Source of the DNA: Ascidiaceihabitans sp023955215
GTDB lineage: Bacteria > Pseudomonadota > Alphaproteobacteria > Rhodobacterales > Rhodobacteraceae
DNA: 64,000 bases
Reading direction: 5' to 3'
NCBI GenBank assembly: GCA_943788345.1
Contig: CALSPX010000015.1
Span: forward strand, 1-64,000
Below are positions 17,613 through 26,795 of the stretch, piece after piece; the stretch's first letter is position 1; every line of letters starts with the position of its first letter. Made by a program: the position numbers and the translations under genes. The notes under the pieces are model-generated. The model was not told where the DNA came from and ran no database searches. It saw only the letters and a program-made list of their open reading frames with translations.

Positions 17613-17721
17613 TTGGGTTTTGACTAAGCGTTGGTTCGAAGAATGTCATGTTGTTTTCAGCGAACTTGATACTTGTGGGCTTGGTGCGTTAACAATGCTC
17701 TAACAATTTCAGGAATATGCT

Positions 17722-18756
17722 GTGACCCCTCGTAATAAGCGTCCCCTCACTCTGCGCGATGTCTCTGAGGCATCGGGCGTTTCCGAAATGACCGTAAGCC
17801 GTGTGTTACGCAAGCGTGGTGATGTAAGCGAGGCTACGCGAAAGCGTGTCTTAGCAGCGGCGAAAGAATTGGGTTACGTCCCGAACCAAATTGCAGGATC
17901 GTTAGCATCTCAACGGGTGAACTTGGTCGCCGTTATAATCCCGTCACTTTCGAACATGGTATTTCCCGAAGTTTTGACAGGCATTAATCAGGTGTTTGAG
18001 AATACGCCTTTGCAGCCTGTTGTCGGGGTAACCGACTATATGCCTGAAAAAGAAGAACGTGTTTTATACGAAATGCTCTCATGGCGTCCATCGGGCGTGA
18101 TTTTGGCTGGACTTGAGCACTCGGACGCTGCGCGCGCTATGATGCGCAATTCTGGTATTCCAATTGTTGAAGTTATGGATGCTGATGGCCTACCGATCGA
18201 TTCAATGGTTGGCATTTCGCACCGCCGCGCGGGGCTTGAGATGGCACAAGCGATTCAAAAGCAAGGCTATAAAAATATTGGTTTCATGGGAACAAAAATG
18301 CCGCTTGATCACCGTGCGCGCAAACGTTTCGAAGGCTTTACTGAAGGTCTCGCCAAAGCTGGTATCGAAATCAGAGACCAAGATTTTTATTCTGGCGGTT
18401 CGGCTTTGGCGAAGGGTCGGGAAATGACCCAGTCGATGTTGGAGCGCAATCCCGATTTGGATTTCTTGTATTTCTCAAACGATATGATTGGTGCGGGTGG
18501 ACTGCTTTACCTCCTGGATCAAGGTATTGATGTGCCTGGGCAAATTGGCCTTGCGGGGTTCAATGACGTTGAGCTGCTGCAAGGGTTGCCACGTAAATTG
18601 GCAACTATGGACGCCTGTCGCCTTGAGATCGGTCGTGCTGCGGCTCAAATCATCTTGGATCGAAATGCAGAAGGTACAGATGACGAACCGGTCCTTCAAA
18701 CAATGTCCCCGACAATCAGCTATGGTGATACGCTGCGCCGTGATCGCAGGGTTTGA
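17722..18756 (+). CDS. LacI-family transcriptional regulator (GntR/gluconate-repressor-like)
   Basis: A 344-residue repressor with an N-terminal LacI helix-turn-helix (LRDVSEASGVSEMTVSRVL) and hinge (GYVPNQIAGSLAS), then a periplasmic-binding-protein-like effector domain. The pattern SLSNMVFPEVLTGI, MLSWRPSGVIL and IPIVEVMD is close to E. coli GntR, the gluconate repressor, but no sugar genes lie nearby. The GTG start at 17722 is forced: the ATG 6 bases earlier hits a stop at once. AGGAA lies 6 bases upstream. A neighbouring YcaQ gene follows after 6 bases. Confidence 0.9.
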   Translation: MTPRNKRPLTLRDVSEASGVSEMTVSRVLRKRGDVSEATRKRVLAAAKELGYVPNQIAGSLASQRVNLVAVIIPSLSNMVFPEVLTGINQVFENTPLQPVVGVTDYMPEKEERVLYEMLSWRPSGVILAGLEHSDAARAMMRNSGIPIVEVMDADGLPIDSMVGISHRRAGLEMAQAIQKQGYKNIGFMGTKMPLDHRARKRFEGFTEGLAKAGIEIRDQDFYSGGSALAKGREMTQSMLERNPDLDFLYFSNDMIGAGGLLYLLDQGIDVPGQIGLAGFNDVELLQGLPRKLATMDACRLEIGRAAAQIILDRNAEGTDDEPVLQTMSPTISYGDTLRRDRRV

Positions 18757-18762
18757 TTTGGT

Positions 18763-19980
18763 GTGACAGAGTTCACACTTAACAATCGTGCAGCACGCCG
18801 GGTTTTCATGAACCGTCATTTGTTGACTGACACTCCGCAAGGTGATGCCGGTCCAGACGAAGTACTTGAGGTTATTCGGGGCCTTGGCTTTGTTCAACTT
18901 GATAGTATCAACACGGTTGCACGTGCGCATGACTTAATACTGTTCACGCGCAAAGCCCGCTACATACCAACCGCATTGAAAACGCTATACGAGCAAGATC
19001 ACGGGTTGTTTGAGCATTGGACGCATGACGCGGCTGTCATTCCGATGGAATTTTATCCCTATTGGCAATTGCGCCGTGAGCGGGATGCAATCAAATTGCA
19101 AAAGCAGTGGAAGAATTGGCGACGCGATGGGTTTGAAGCGCAGTTGCAAGTTGTTTTGGATCAGATCCGCGAACACGGTCCACTAAGTTCCTCGGATGTA
19201 TGCAAAGATGAAAAACGCGGATCTGGTGGCTGGTGGGACTGGCATCCGTCAAAGACCGCATTGGAATACCTTTGGCGCACTGGCGCTTTGTCTGTTGTTG
19301 GTCGTGACGGCTTCAAGAAACGTTATGACTTAACCGAACGGGTGTTAGAGAAGTCGTTGAGTGATGCCACTAACGCTCTTGATGTAGAGGCTACAATTGA
19401 TTGGTGTTGTAACGGTGCCATGGATCGTTTGGGGTTTGCGACACACACAGAACTCGCGGCATTCTGGGCGCATGTTACTACCGCCGAAGCTAAGGCATGG
19501 TGTATCGCTGCATTGGCACGTGGTGACCTCATTCAGGCCCAAGTCGAGAGTGCAGATGGTTCGTTGAAGCCAGCATATGCGCGCCCCACGTTGCCAGACG
19601 ATGCAGGGCTAGATGCTGAACCAACAAGTCGATTACGTGTTCTTAGTCCTTTTGATCCCGCCTTGCGCGATCGCAAGCGCGCGGCACGCCTGTTTGGATT
19701 TCAGTATACCGTTGAGATGTTCGTGCCAGAGGCAAAACGGAAATACGGCTATTATGTTTTCCCATTGCTTGAACGAGATCGCTTGGTAGCACGTGTTGAT
19801 ATGAAGGCATTTAGGGATAAAGATTGCTTACATGTAAAAGCGCTTTGGCCAGAGAAGGGTGTGAAGTGGACGCCCGCGCGCGCAAACGCGTTTGAGGCGG
19901 AATTACATCGCCTGATAGACCTTGCTGGTGTCTCTAAAGTTACCTTTGAGGATGGGTGGCTTAGACTAGATGGTGCTTGA
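18763..19980 (+). CDS. Winged-helix DNA glycosylase of the YcaQ (HTH_42) family
   Basis: A 405-residue protein of the HTH_42 superfamily, whose members AlkZ and YcaQ/AlkX remove crosslinks and bulky alkyl adducts from DNA. FVQLDSINTVARAHDLILF (residues ~43-61) carries the QLD motif that corresponds to the catalytic Q-x-D of the AlkX/YcaQ subgroup, not the Q-x-Q of AlkZ. The C-terminus holds SPFDPALRDRKRAARLFGF and RKYGYYVFPLL, typical of the family. The start is a GTG at 18763. The end overlaps the convergent matB gene by 15 bp. Confidence 0.9.
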   Translation: MTEFTLNNRAARRVFMNRHLLTDTPQGDAGPDEVLEVIRGLGFVQLDSINTVARAHDLILFTRKARYIPTALKTLYEQDHGLFEHWTHDAAVIPMEFYPYWQLRRERDAIKLQKQWKNWRRDGFEAQLQVVLDQIREHGPLSSSDVCKDEKRGSGGWWDWHPSKTALEYLWRTGALSVVGRDGFKKRYDLTERVLEKSLSDATNALDVEATIDWCCNGAMDRLGFATHTELAAFWAHVTTAEAKAWCIAALARGDLIQAQVESADGSLKPAYARPTLPDDAGLDAEPTSRLRVLSPFDPALRDRKRAARLFGFQYTVEMFVPEAKRKYGYYVFPLLERDRLVARVDMKAFRDKDCLHVKALWPEKGVKWTPARANAFEAELHRLIDLAGVSKVTFEDGWLRLDGA

Positions 19981-21486
19981 ACTGAACCATGATCCGTAGG
20001 TTTCGCGCATAACATTCTTCTGCACTTTTCCCATTGTGTTTCGGGGCAATTCATCGACAACGATATAGTCGCGAGGATGTTTGAAACGTGCGACGTCGCG
20101 TTTCATGAGGGCTTTGATTTGATTAATATCAGGCCCGCTTTCCCGGCGGACCAATATGGCTAATGTAGCCTCCCCCATGTCTGCGTGTGGCACTGCAATT
20201 ACGGCGCTTTCTAATACGCCCACCTGATCGTCCAAGATCATTTCAAGCTCTTTGGGGTAAATGTTGAATCCGCCTGAAATAATTAAATCTTTGCCACGAC
20301 CAACGATTGTGACGTAGCCATCTTCATCCATACGAGCCAAATCACCGGTGATAAAAAAACCATCGGATCGCAATTCTTCTGCAGTTTTTTCCGGCATGTT
20401 CCAGTATCCATTGAATACATTTGGGCCCCGTACTTCGATCACCCCGATGTCACCTTTCTGCACGGGTTCGCCAGTATCCGGATCTACTATCTTCAGCGCA
20501 ACACCGGGCAAGGGGAACCCAACACTGCCTGCGCGTCGTTCCCCGACAAACGGATTGGACGTGCTCATGTTCGTTTCAGTCATGCCGTATCGTTCTAACA
20601 CTTTGTGGCCGGTCCGCTCTTCAAACAGCACGTGGGTCTCTGAAAGCATCGGGGCAGATCCCGAAATGAACAATCGCATATGTTTTGTTAGGCTCGCGTC
20701 AAATTTCCGGTGATCCAGCAATCGAGTGTAAAATGTCGGTACGCCCATCATCGTTGTACAGTCGCGCATAACGGCGATCACTTTTTCAACATCAAATTTT
20801 GGCAGAAACATCATCGCACCGCCTGCTGACAGCGTCACATTGGTGGTGACAAACAAGCCGTGGGTATGAAAGATTGGCAAGGCATGAAGTAAGATGTCTT
20901 GCGCTGAAAACTGCCAAAGTTCAGTCAAGGTTTCTGTATTGGAGAGTAGGTTGCCTTGGCTCAACATTGCGCCTTTAGAACGCCCTGTTGTACCCGAGGT
21001 ATACAGGAGCGCTGCAAGGTCATTTGAACTGCGCTGCGCGACGTCACATGTTTTTGCTTTTGTCTTGGCTGCATCGAAAAAACTGCCGTCACCTTTTGAC
21101 CCTAACGTTAGGATTTTGGCATCTGCGTTTTGCGCGATGGTTTCCAACGACGCAAAGTTCTGAGGATCACATAAAAATAGGCGGGCTCCGCTATCCGACA
21201 AGAAATACGAAACTTCAGTTGGGGCATATGCAGTGTTCAATGGTAAAAAAACAATGCCGGTCATTGCGCAAGCAGCATAGACAGCGAGTGCTGCAGGTGA
21301 TTTTTCGATTTGGACAGCAAGCCGATCGCCCTCTTCAAGGCCAGCAGATTTTATTACATTGGCGAATTGTGCCGTTTGATCCAAGAAATCGCCGTAACTC
21401 ACCCGGGCACCATCTGGTAAAACTAGGAAGGTGGCTGTTGATCCAACATGGGGTGCGAACAGTTTGTCAAAGAGTGGGTTGGCCAT
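19966..21486 (-). CDS. matB: Malonyl-CoA synthetase (acyl-CoA synthetase family)
   Basis: ATP-dependent adenylating enzyme of 506 residues that joins malonate and CoA. It has the P-loop-like YTSGTTGRSKGAM, the A5 motif ERYGMTETNM, the ITGDLARMDEDGYVTIVGRGKDLIISGG hinge region in pieces (GDLARMD, GRGKDLI) and the catalytic lysine near the end (MGKVQKN). ERYGMTETNM is the form seen in MatB enzymes. The start at 21486 has AAGGAA upstream. No malonate decarboxylase or transporter lies next to it; it diverges from the pxp operon. Confidence 0.88.
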   Translation of the reverse strand: MANPLFDKLFAPHVGSTATFLVLPDGARVSYGDFLDQTAQFANVIKSAGLEEGDRLAVQIEKSPAALAVYAACAMTGIVFLPLNTAYAPTEVSYFLSDSGARLFLCDPQNFASLETIAQNADAKILTLGSKGDGSFFDAAKTKAKTCDVAQRSSNDLAALLYTSGTTGRSKGAMLSQGNLLSNTETLTELWQFSAQDILLHALPIFHTHGLFVTTNVTLSAGGAMMFLPKFDVEKVIAVMRDCTTMMGVPTFYTRLLDHRKFDASLTKHMRLFISGSAPMLSETHVLFEERTGHKVLERYGMTETNMSTSNPFVGERRAGSVGFPLPGVALKIVDPDTGEPVQKGDIGVIEVRGPNVFNGYWNMPEKTAEELRSDGFFITGDLARMDEDGYVTIVGRGKDLIISGGFNIYPKELEMILDDQVGVLESAVIAVPHADMGEATLAILVRRESGPDINQIKALMKRDVARFKHPRDYIVVDELPRNTMGKVQKNVMRETYGSWFSSSTI

Positions 21487-21605
21487 ACGGGTTCCTTTTG
21501 TATCGCCTATTTTTAGACTGGATGCTTGTGCGAGGCCAAGGGTTACTTGCGGCTGGGTGCGCTGCAACTTAGGCTGAAAAGAGAGCAATTAAACAAAGAA
21601 GCCCG

Positions 21606-22364
21606 ATGACTGAGAACTTGGAAATACCAGAAACATGGCCTCAGATTAAAACCGTTGGTTTAGCTGGGGTTATTGTTACATTCTCGGGTGCTTTGTCAGA
21701 GCCTGCCAATCGTGCAGCAATTGCATTTCGTGCGGCGGTGGGCGAGATGGAATGGCGTGATATAGAGGAAATTAACTCAACCCTTGTCTCAACCTTCCTA
21801 CGGATTAATTTGTCCGTACATAAACTGGAACCAATTATCGAACGGTTGCAGGAATTGGTGGACAGCAAGGATTGGCTATCTGCACCGCTTCCGACTGGAC
21901 GCACATTGTGGCGCGTGCCGACGCTGTTTGGGACCGGACGCGCCCCACAATTGGCTGAGGCTGCGGAAATGGCGGGACGGACCGTTGAGCAGGCGGTCAC
22001 AGATTTGTCGACGACAAGGATGCGGGTTCTAACCATCGGATTTGCACCGGGCCAGCCGTATCTTGGAACACTGCCCGAGCATTGGGACCTGCCCAGACAA
22101 ACGAACATCACCCCGAATGTTCCTGCTGGGTCTTTGGTCACAGCCGTTCGTCAATTCTGCCTTTTTCCATATGACACGCCAACCGGCTGGAGACATGTTG
22201 GTGCGACAGGTTTTTTATCTTTTAGACCCAATTCAGCGCATCCATTCCCTCTTTCGGCGGGTGATGAAATGATCTTTGATCCAGTGAGCGAAGCGGAATT
22301 CGTGCAGATCGAAAGTGTGGATCATTCAGGTAATGGTGGTGCGCAAACCGAGGTGTTGGGATGA
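21606..22364 (+). CDS. pxpB: 5-oxoprolinase subunit B (KipI/Allophanate-hydrolase subunit 1-like)
   Basis: A 252-residue cytosolic protein with the KipI/AHS1 fold. It works with PxpC and PxpA in ATP-driven opening of 5-oxoproline (pyroglutamate) to glutamate. Family features are the FAPGQPYLGTLP stretch, NVPAGSLVTAVRQFCLFPYDTPTGW-like region in pieces (PAGSLV, YDTPTGW) and the N-terminal GALSEPANRAAIAFR. The ATG at 21606 has only a weak AGAAG site. The stop overlaps pxpC by 4 bp. Confidence 0.9.
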   Translation: MTENLEIPETWPQIKTVGLAGVIVTFSGALSEPANRAAIAFRAAVGEMEWRDIEEINSTLVSTFLRINLSVHKLEPIIERLQELVDSKDWLSAPLPTGRTLWRVPTLFGTGRAPQLAEAAEMAGRTVEQAVTDLSTTRMRVLTIGFAPGQPYLGTLPEHWDLPRQTNITPNVPAGSLVTAVRQFCLFPYDTPTGWRHVGATGFLSFRPNSAHPFPLSAGDEMIFDPVSEAEFVQIESVDHSGNGGAQTEVLG

Positions 22365-23380
22365 GCGATCATCTGATTGTCCAAAGCATTGGGCCAGCGG
22401 CCGCAATCCAAGATTTGGGTCGCCCTGGCTTTATGTCGGTGGGGCTAACCCGTGGAGGGGCATCTGATCCAACTGCATTACATGAAGGGGCTGCATTGCT
22501 GAGACAGGCACCATCTAGCGCCGTCCTAGAAATGGCAGGAATGGGTGGAGTGTTTGAGGCTTCTGCTGAAATACGAATCGCACTGACGGGTGCTGTTATG
22601 GATGCTTCGATTGATGGAACTTCTGTACAGTGGAATGCCAGCCACAGTGTTCCAGCAGGCAGCATTTTGAAAATTGGTGCCATGAGGCAGGGAAACTTTG
22701 GCTATCTCCATGTCGGGGGTGGTTTTGACACGCCTTCCTATCTGGGAACGCGAGGGTGTCACCTTTCTGCGGGGCTTGGTCGCTTGATACAAGCAGGTGA
22801 CCAGTTGCCGATTGGTGAGGACAAAAGCAAAGATGCTGGTTGCCAGTTGGTTCCGGAGCAACGTTTGGACGGTGGAAAAATACGTTTCGTACGCAGTATG
22901 CAAAGCAATAAGTTTGACGATGCAACGATGACGCGGTTCACTAAGACAGAGTTTCGCCGAGACCCGCGCGGCAACCGCCAGGGTATCCGCATGGACTTTG
23001 TGGGCGACGGTTTCCAATCAGGCGGGCAATTGAATATCGTTTCAGAAGTGACCATCGCCGGTGACATTCAGATCACTGGAGACGGAACACCTTTTGTACT
23101 GATGCATGAGTGCCAAACGACTGGGGGCTATCCGCGAATTGGGATGATCCTGCCCTGTGATCTGAATAAGGTTGCGCAAGCACCGGTCGGCAGTCTCCTT
23201 AGATTTGAACTGCTGACACTCGAAGAAGGCACCGCAGTACAGGCGCGCGCAAATGCTGTCCTTAGCGGGCTGAGAAAGTCTGTAAAGCCTTTGGTCAGAG
23301 ATGTGAGTTCAATCCAAAACCTGCTAAGCTACCAACTGATCAGTGGAGCAATTTCTGCAAAAGACTCCCCATTAGACTAA
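22361..23380 (+). CDS. pxpC: 5-oxoprolinase subunit C (KipA/biotin-dependent carboxyltransferase-like)
   Basis: A 339-residue cytosolic partner of PxpB, with the AHS2/KipA fold. It shows the family start QDLGRPGFMSVGLTRGGASD, the GYLHVGGGF strand, and the late FVLMHECQTTGGYPRIGMI. It begins with an ATGA overlap on pxpB and is followed after 12 bases by pxpA, so the three are one operon. The annotation as 5-oxoprolinase rests on the complete B-C-A set; older databases call it urea amidolyase-related. Confidence 0.92.
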   Translation: MSDHLIVQSIGPAAAIQDLGRPGFMSVGLTRGGASDPTALHEGAALLRQAPSSAVLEMAGMGGVFEASAEIRIALTGAVMDASIDGTSVQWNASHSVPAGSILKIGAMRQGNFGYLHVGGGFDTPSYLGTRGCHLSAGLGRLIQAGDQLPIGEDKSKDAGCQLVPEQRLDGGKIRFVRSMQSNKFDDATMTRFTKTEFRRDPRGNRQGIRMDFVGDGFQSGGQLNIVSEVTIAGDIQITGDGTPFVLMHECQTTGGYPRIGMILPCDLNKVAQAPVGSLLRFELLTLEEGTAVQARANAVLSGLRKSVKPLVRDVSSIQNLLSYQLISGAISAKDSPLD

Positions 23381-23392
23381 GGATGAAACTAA

Positions 23393-24163
23393 ATGACCCG
23401 AGTCGATTTAAACGCTGATATGGGCGAAAGCTTTGGTCCGTGGAAAATGGGTGACGATGCTGCGTTGCTCAATATAGTAACATCAGCCAACATCGCTTGT
23501 GGTGCCCATGCTGGCGATCCAGACGTGATGGCCACAACTATGGCGCTTGCGCGTGACAATGATGTTGGGATTGGTACGCATCCAGGTTTTCCTGATCTGC
23601 AGGGTTTTGGGCGGCGAAGAATGCATGTTCCTATTACATCGCTGCAAAATTCAATTAGGGTTCAGGTGGGGGCATCGCTTGGAATGGCGCGTGCGCTGGG
23701 GACAAAGGTCCGTCATTTGAAACTACATGGCGCGATGTCAAACATGACGTGTGAAGACGAATCAATGGCGTGCGCGCTGTATGAGGCGGCGTTGTCAGTC
23801 GATCCTGATTTGATAATTATGGTTTTGGCGGCTACAGAACAAGTGAAGGCGGTGAAGTCACTGGGTTGCGCATATGCCTGCGAGATTTTTGCCGACCGCG
23901 CCTATAACGACGACGCGACACTTGTTGACCGAAGTAAGCCGGGGGCGGTGATCCATGATGCGGAACTGGCCGGAAAACGCATGGTTGAGATGGTGCAAGC
24001 CCAAGCTATCATTACTGAAAGTGGTAAACACATCCCGACACCGATAGATACGATTTGCTTGCATGGGGACGGGGCTACTGCAGTTCAGATGGCCAATGCA
24101 GTACGTAACAAACTTGAGATATCCAAAATTTCGGTGGGTACCTTCAGGGGGCGGTTTGAGTAG
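23393..24163 (+). CDS. pxpA: 5-oxoprolinase subunit A (LamB/YcsF family)
   Basis: A 256-residue TIM-barrel-like protein of the LamB/YcsF family. It has the family start VDLNADMGESFGPWKMGDD, the metal-site-like NIACGAHAGDP, GIGTHPGFPD, VRHLKLHGAMSN and the C-terminal ICLHGDGATAVQMANAVR. It starts 12 bases after pxpC with AAGGATG upstream. The final product, glutamate, links this operon to nitrogen metabolism. Confidence 0.93.
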   Translation: MTRVDLNADMGESFGPWKMGDDAALLNIVTSANIACGAHAGDPDVMATTMALARDNDVGIGTHPGFPDLQGFGRRRMHVPITSLQNSIRVQVGASLGMARALGTKVRHLKLHGAMSNMTCEDESMACALYEAALSVDPDLIIMVLAATEQVKAVKSLGCAYACEIFADRAYNDDATLVDRSKPGAVIHDAELAGKRMVEMVQAQAIITESGKHIPTPIDTICLHGDGATAVQMANAVRNKLEISKISVGTFRGRFE

Positions 24164-24181
24164 AGGAATTAATTCCGACTA

Positions 24182-24231
24182 TTTTAGTCAAGAACCTTGC
24201 AATATCCGCAAAATCCGTTAGTTGACTAAAA
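24182..24231. promoter_or_regulatory. Paired inverted operator-like repeat upstream of the iron-binding protein
   Basis: TTTTAGTCAA (24182-24191) and TTGACTAAAA (24222-24231) are exact mirror images 30 bases apart, ending 25 bases before the start of the iron-binding protein. TTGACTAAAAC-like sites are reminiscent of the iron-responsive box described in Rhodobacterales; that link is from memory and not proven. The arms could also pair as a hairpin, but no T-run follows. Confidence 0.5.
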
Positions 24232-24256
24232 CTGTAAGTTAATCTTGGAGGACGTC

Positions 24257-25279
24257 ATGTCCATGAAATTGAAACTACCAGTACTTGTCACAGCCTTGAT
24301 CGCGTCCAGTGGCTCAGCCGCTTTTGCGGAGGGTGAAGTTAATCTGTATTCCTCACGTCACTACGACACAGACGAACGCCTCTACTCTGAGTTCACTGAG
24401 CAGACAGGCATCACCGTCAACCGTATCGAGGGTAAAGCGGATGAGCTGATCGCTCGGATGAAGGCCGAAGGTTTGAATTCTCCAGCTGATGTTTTGATCA
24501 CGGTGGATACTTCTCGCCTTGAGCGTGCAAAAGACGCAGGCGTCTTGCAATCGACCGACAGCGCAGTCTTAGAGGCGCGTATTCCAAGCAAGCTACAAGA
24601 TTCAGACAAACAATGGTTTGGTTTCTCACAGCGTGCACGGATTATCTTCTTTGATAAAAACGATGTGACTAACCCGCCAGCATCTTACCTTGATCTGGCT
24701 GATCCAGCCTACAAAGGTATGGTGTGCCACCGTTCTTCAACAAACGTGTATTCGCAAACGTTGTTGTCTGCTGTGATCGAAAATCACGGTGAAGAAGCCG
24801 CAACTGAATGGGCTAAAGGGTTTGTCGCGAACTTTGCACGTAAACCCCAAGGCGGCGATACGGACCAGTTGCGTGGTTTGGTGTCCGGAGAATGTGAGAT
24901 TTCGATCTCTAACACTTACTATTTCGCCCGCGCACTGCGCCGCGATGTAAAAGGTGTGACGGCTGACATTGATATGATCGGTTGGGTGTTTCCCTCACAA
25001 GAAGCTGAAGGCGCGCACATGAACCTGTCGGGTGCAGGTGTGGCCAAGAATGCACCGAACCGTAAGAACGCGGTTAAGTTTCTTGAGTACTTGGCGTCAG
25101 ATCAGGCTCAAAAATACTTCTCTGCTGGTAACGACGAATATCCAGCTGTAGCCGGTGTTGGACTTAGCGACTCGGTTTCGAAACTGGGTCTCTTCAAAGC
25201 GGATGATGTTGATCTAAGTTCTGTGGCGAAGAACCTGCCTGTTGCACAAAAGATCTTTGCGATCGCTGATTGGCAATAA
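24257..25279 (+). CDS. Ferric-iron ABC transporter periplasmic binding protein (FbpA/FutA type)
   Basis: A 340-residue periplasmic protein with a Sec signal peptide ending SAAFA-EG. After it come LYSSRHYDTDERLYSEF, with the His/Tyr metal-ligand region, and later SISNTYYFARALR, the Tyr-Tyr pair that binds iron in FbpA and FutA. The start at 24257 has GGAGG five bases upstream. No permease or ATPase of its own is adjacent; the next genes are a tungstate system. It is closed by a terminator, so it is expressed alone, probably iron-regulated through the upstream repeat (inference). Confidence 0.9.
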   Translation: MSMKLKLPVLVTALIASSGSAAFAEGEVNLYSSRHYDTDERLYSEFTEQTGITVNRIEGKADELIARMKAEGLNSPADVLITVDTSRLERAKDAGVLQSTDSAVLEARIPSKLQDSDKQWFGFSQRARIIFFDKNDVTNPPASYLDLADPAYKGMVCHRSSTNVYSQTLLSAVIENHGEEAATEWAKGFVANFARKPQGGDTDQLRGLVSGECEISISNTYYFARALRRDVKGVTADIDMIGWVFPSQEAEGAHMNLSGAGVAKNAPNRKNAVKFLEYLASDQAQKYFSAGNDEYPAVAGVGLSDSVSKLGLFKADDVDLSSVAKNLPVAQKIFAIADWQ

Positions 25280-25301
25280 ACCTAACGACAATTTAGTTAT
25301 C

Positions 25302-25336
25302 GAACGGGCGTGGATCATTCCGCGCCTGTTCTTGTA
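25302..25336 (+). terminator. Terminator of the iron-binding protein gene
   Basis: GAACGGGCGTGGA and TCCGCGCCTGTTC form a 13-bp stem with two weak pairs around TCAT, followed by TTGTAT. The T-run is short. Confidence 0.6.
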
Positions 25337-25389
25337 TCTAAGAAGTCTATATCCTAGCGTCAGAATTCCCTCGGCAGGTACTGACCTAG

Positions 25390-26094
25390 ATGAACGATAT
25401 AACCCAAGGATTGCTTGCCGCGCTGCGTCTTATTGTGACGTTTGACGCTGAGCTTTGGGAAATCAGTTTGCGATCACTACAGGTCAGTTTGACGGCGGTA
25501 ATTATCGCCTCTGCTGTTGCAATGCCTTTTGGCGCATTCCTTGCGGTGCAACGGTTCAAGTACCGACGGCTCGTTATCTCAATAATGAATGCGCTGATGG
25601 GATTGCCGCCGGTCGTTGTTGGCTTGATCTTCTACATCCTTTTGTCCCGCTCAGGCCCCTTTGGTGTCTTCGGCTTGTTGTTCACGCCATGGGCCATGAT
25701 CATTGTCCAAATTGTTATTATCACTCCAATTATCGCATCAATTTCGCACCAAGCGATGCGCGAACTTTGGGCGGAATACCATGACCTTCTTATCTCGCTG
25801 AACGCCAGTAAATGGCAGCGGATCAAAACATTGATCTGGGATGGAAGACGCAATCTTTTGACTGCGGGACTTGCCGGGTTTGGTCGCGCAATTGGTGAGG
25901 TCGGTGCGATCATGATCGTTGGTGGAAACATTGAACATGCGACGCGTGTTCTGACGACAGCGATTGCGCTGGAAACGGGAAAGGGTGACTTTGCCTTAGC
26001 GCTGGGCCTTGGCTTTGTCCTTATTGGTCTCGCGCTGTTTGTGAATATCTCAATTCATTGGTTGTCACGTACGGAACGGGAGGGGAGGTGGTGA
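25390..26094 (+). CDS. tupB: Tungstate ABC transporter permease TupB
   Basis: A 234-residue inner-membrane permease with about five hydrophobic helices. The regions NALMGLPPVVVGLIFYILLSRSGPFG (in parts: LMGLPPVVVGL, RSGPFG) and FGRAIGEVGAIMIVGGNI (the EAA-loop side) are typical of TupB/WtpB-type tungstate permeases rather than ModB. The order permease-ATPase-binding protein and the overlapping stop/start signals mark an operon. The ATG at 25390 has a weak AGG site upstream. Confidence 0.88.
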   Translation: MNDITQGLLAALRLIVTFDAELWEISLRSLQVSLTAVIIASAVAMPFGAFLAVQRFKYRRLVISIMNALMGLPPVVVGLIFYILLSRSGPFGVFGLLFTPWAMIIVQIVIITPIIASISHQAMRELWAEYHDLLISLNASKWQRIKTLIWDGRRNLLTAGLAGFGRAIGEVGAIMIVGGNIEHATRVLTTAIALETGKGDFALALGLGFVLIGLALFVNISIHWLSRTEREGRW

Positions 26095-26795
26095 GCAATA
26101 TGTTTCCTTTGTCCCTCTCGAATGTCAGTGTTCGTCGGCGTGGAAAATCTATTTTGGGGCCTGTTGATCTGGTTATCGATCAAGGGGGCCCTACAATGGT
26201 TATCGGTCCCAATGGGTCTGGTAAAACGACGCTTTTGCGCGTGATGCACGGGATCGAGCGTATTTCAGAGGGCACCGCTGAATGGGCACAACCGGATCAC
26301 GCAAACCATGCCTATGTATTCCAGTCACCAGTTGTGTTGCGCCGCACAGTTGCTGAAAACCTCAGCTATCCACTAGACCTGATCAAGCGCCCAAAACCAG
26401 AAATCAATACAGCTGTGAACTATTGGATCGAACGCATTGGCCTTGGCAAAGTTGCAAACAGATCTGCGACGCGCTTGTCGGGAGGTGAACGACAAAAACT
26501 CGCTATCGCACGGGCCTTGATCCGTGACCCTGAAGTTTTGTTCTTAGACGAACCATGTTCCAATCTAGACGGCCAATCGACTCGCGAAATTGAAACGCTT
26601 TTGCTGGAAACGGCTGCTGCTGGAACACGCATTATTATGGCCACTCATGATATGGGGCAGGCGCGCCGCCTTGCTGCTGATGTGATTTTTATGAAATCAG
26701 GGCGTATCGCTGAAACGGGTTTGGCACCCGATGTGTTTGATGCCGCCCAAACACCTGACCTTCAGGCGTTCCTCAAAGGAGATATCCTCGAATGA
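26091..26795 (+). CDS. tupC: Tungstate ABC transporter ATP-binding protein TupC
   Basis: A 234-residue ATPase with Walker A GPNGSGKTT, Q-loop VFQSPVVLRRTV, signature LSGGERQKLAIARAL and Walker B VLFLDEPCSNLD. It lacks the C-terminal molybdate-binding domain of ModC, which fits TupC. The start is taken as GTG 26091, overlapping the tupB stop (GTGA) with AGGGG upstream; ATG 26100 is an alternative that changes the protein by three residues. Confidence 0.9.
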   Translation: MSNMFPLSLSNVSVRRRGKSILGPVDLVIDQGGPTMVIGPNGSGKTTLLRVMHGIERISEGTAEWAQPDHANHAYVFQSPVVLRRTVAENLSYPLDLIKRPKPEINTAVNYWIERIGLGKVANRSATRLSGGERQKLAIARALIRDPEVLFLDEPCSNLDGQSTREIETLLLETAAAGTRIIMATHDMGQARRLAADVIFMKSGRIAETGLAPDVFDAAQTPDLQAFLKGDILE

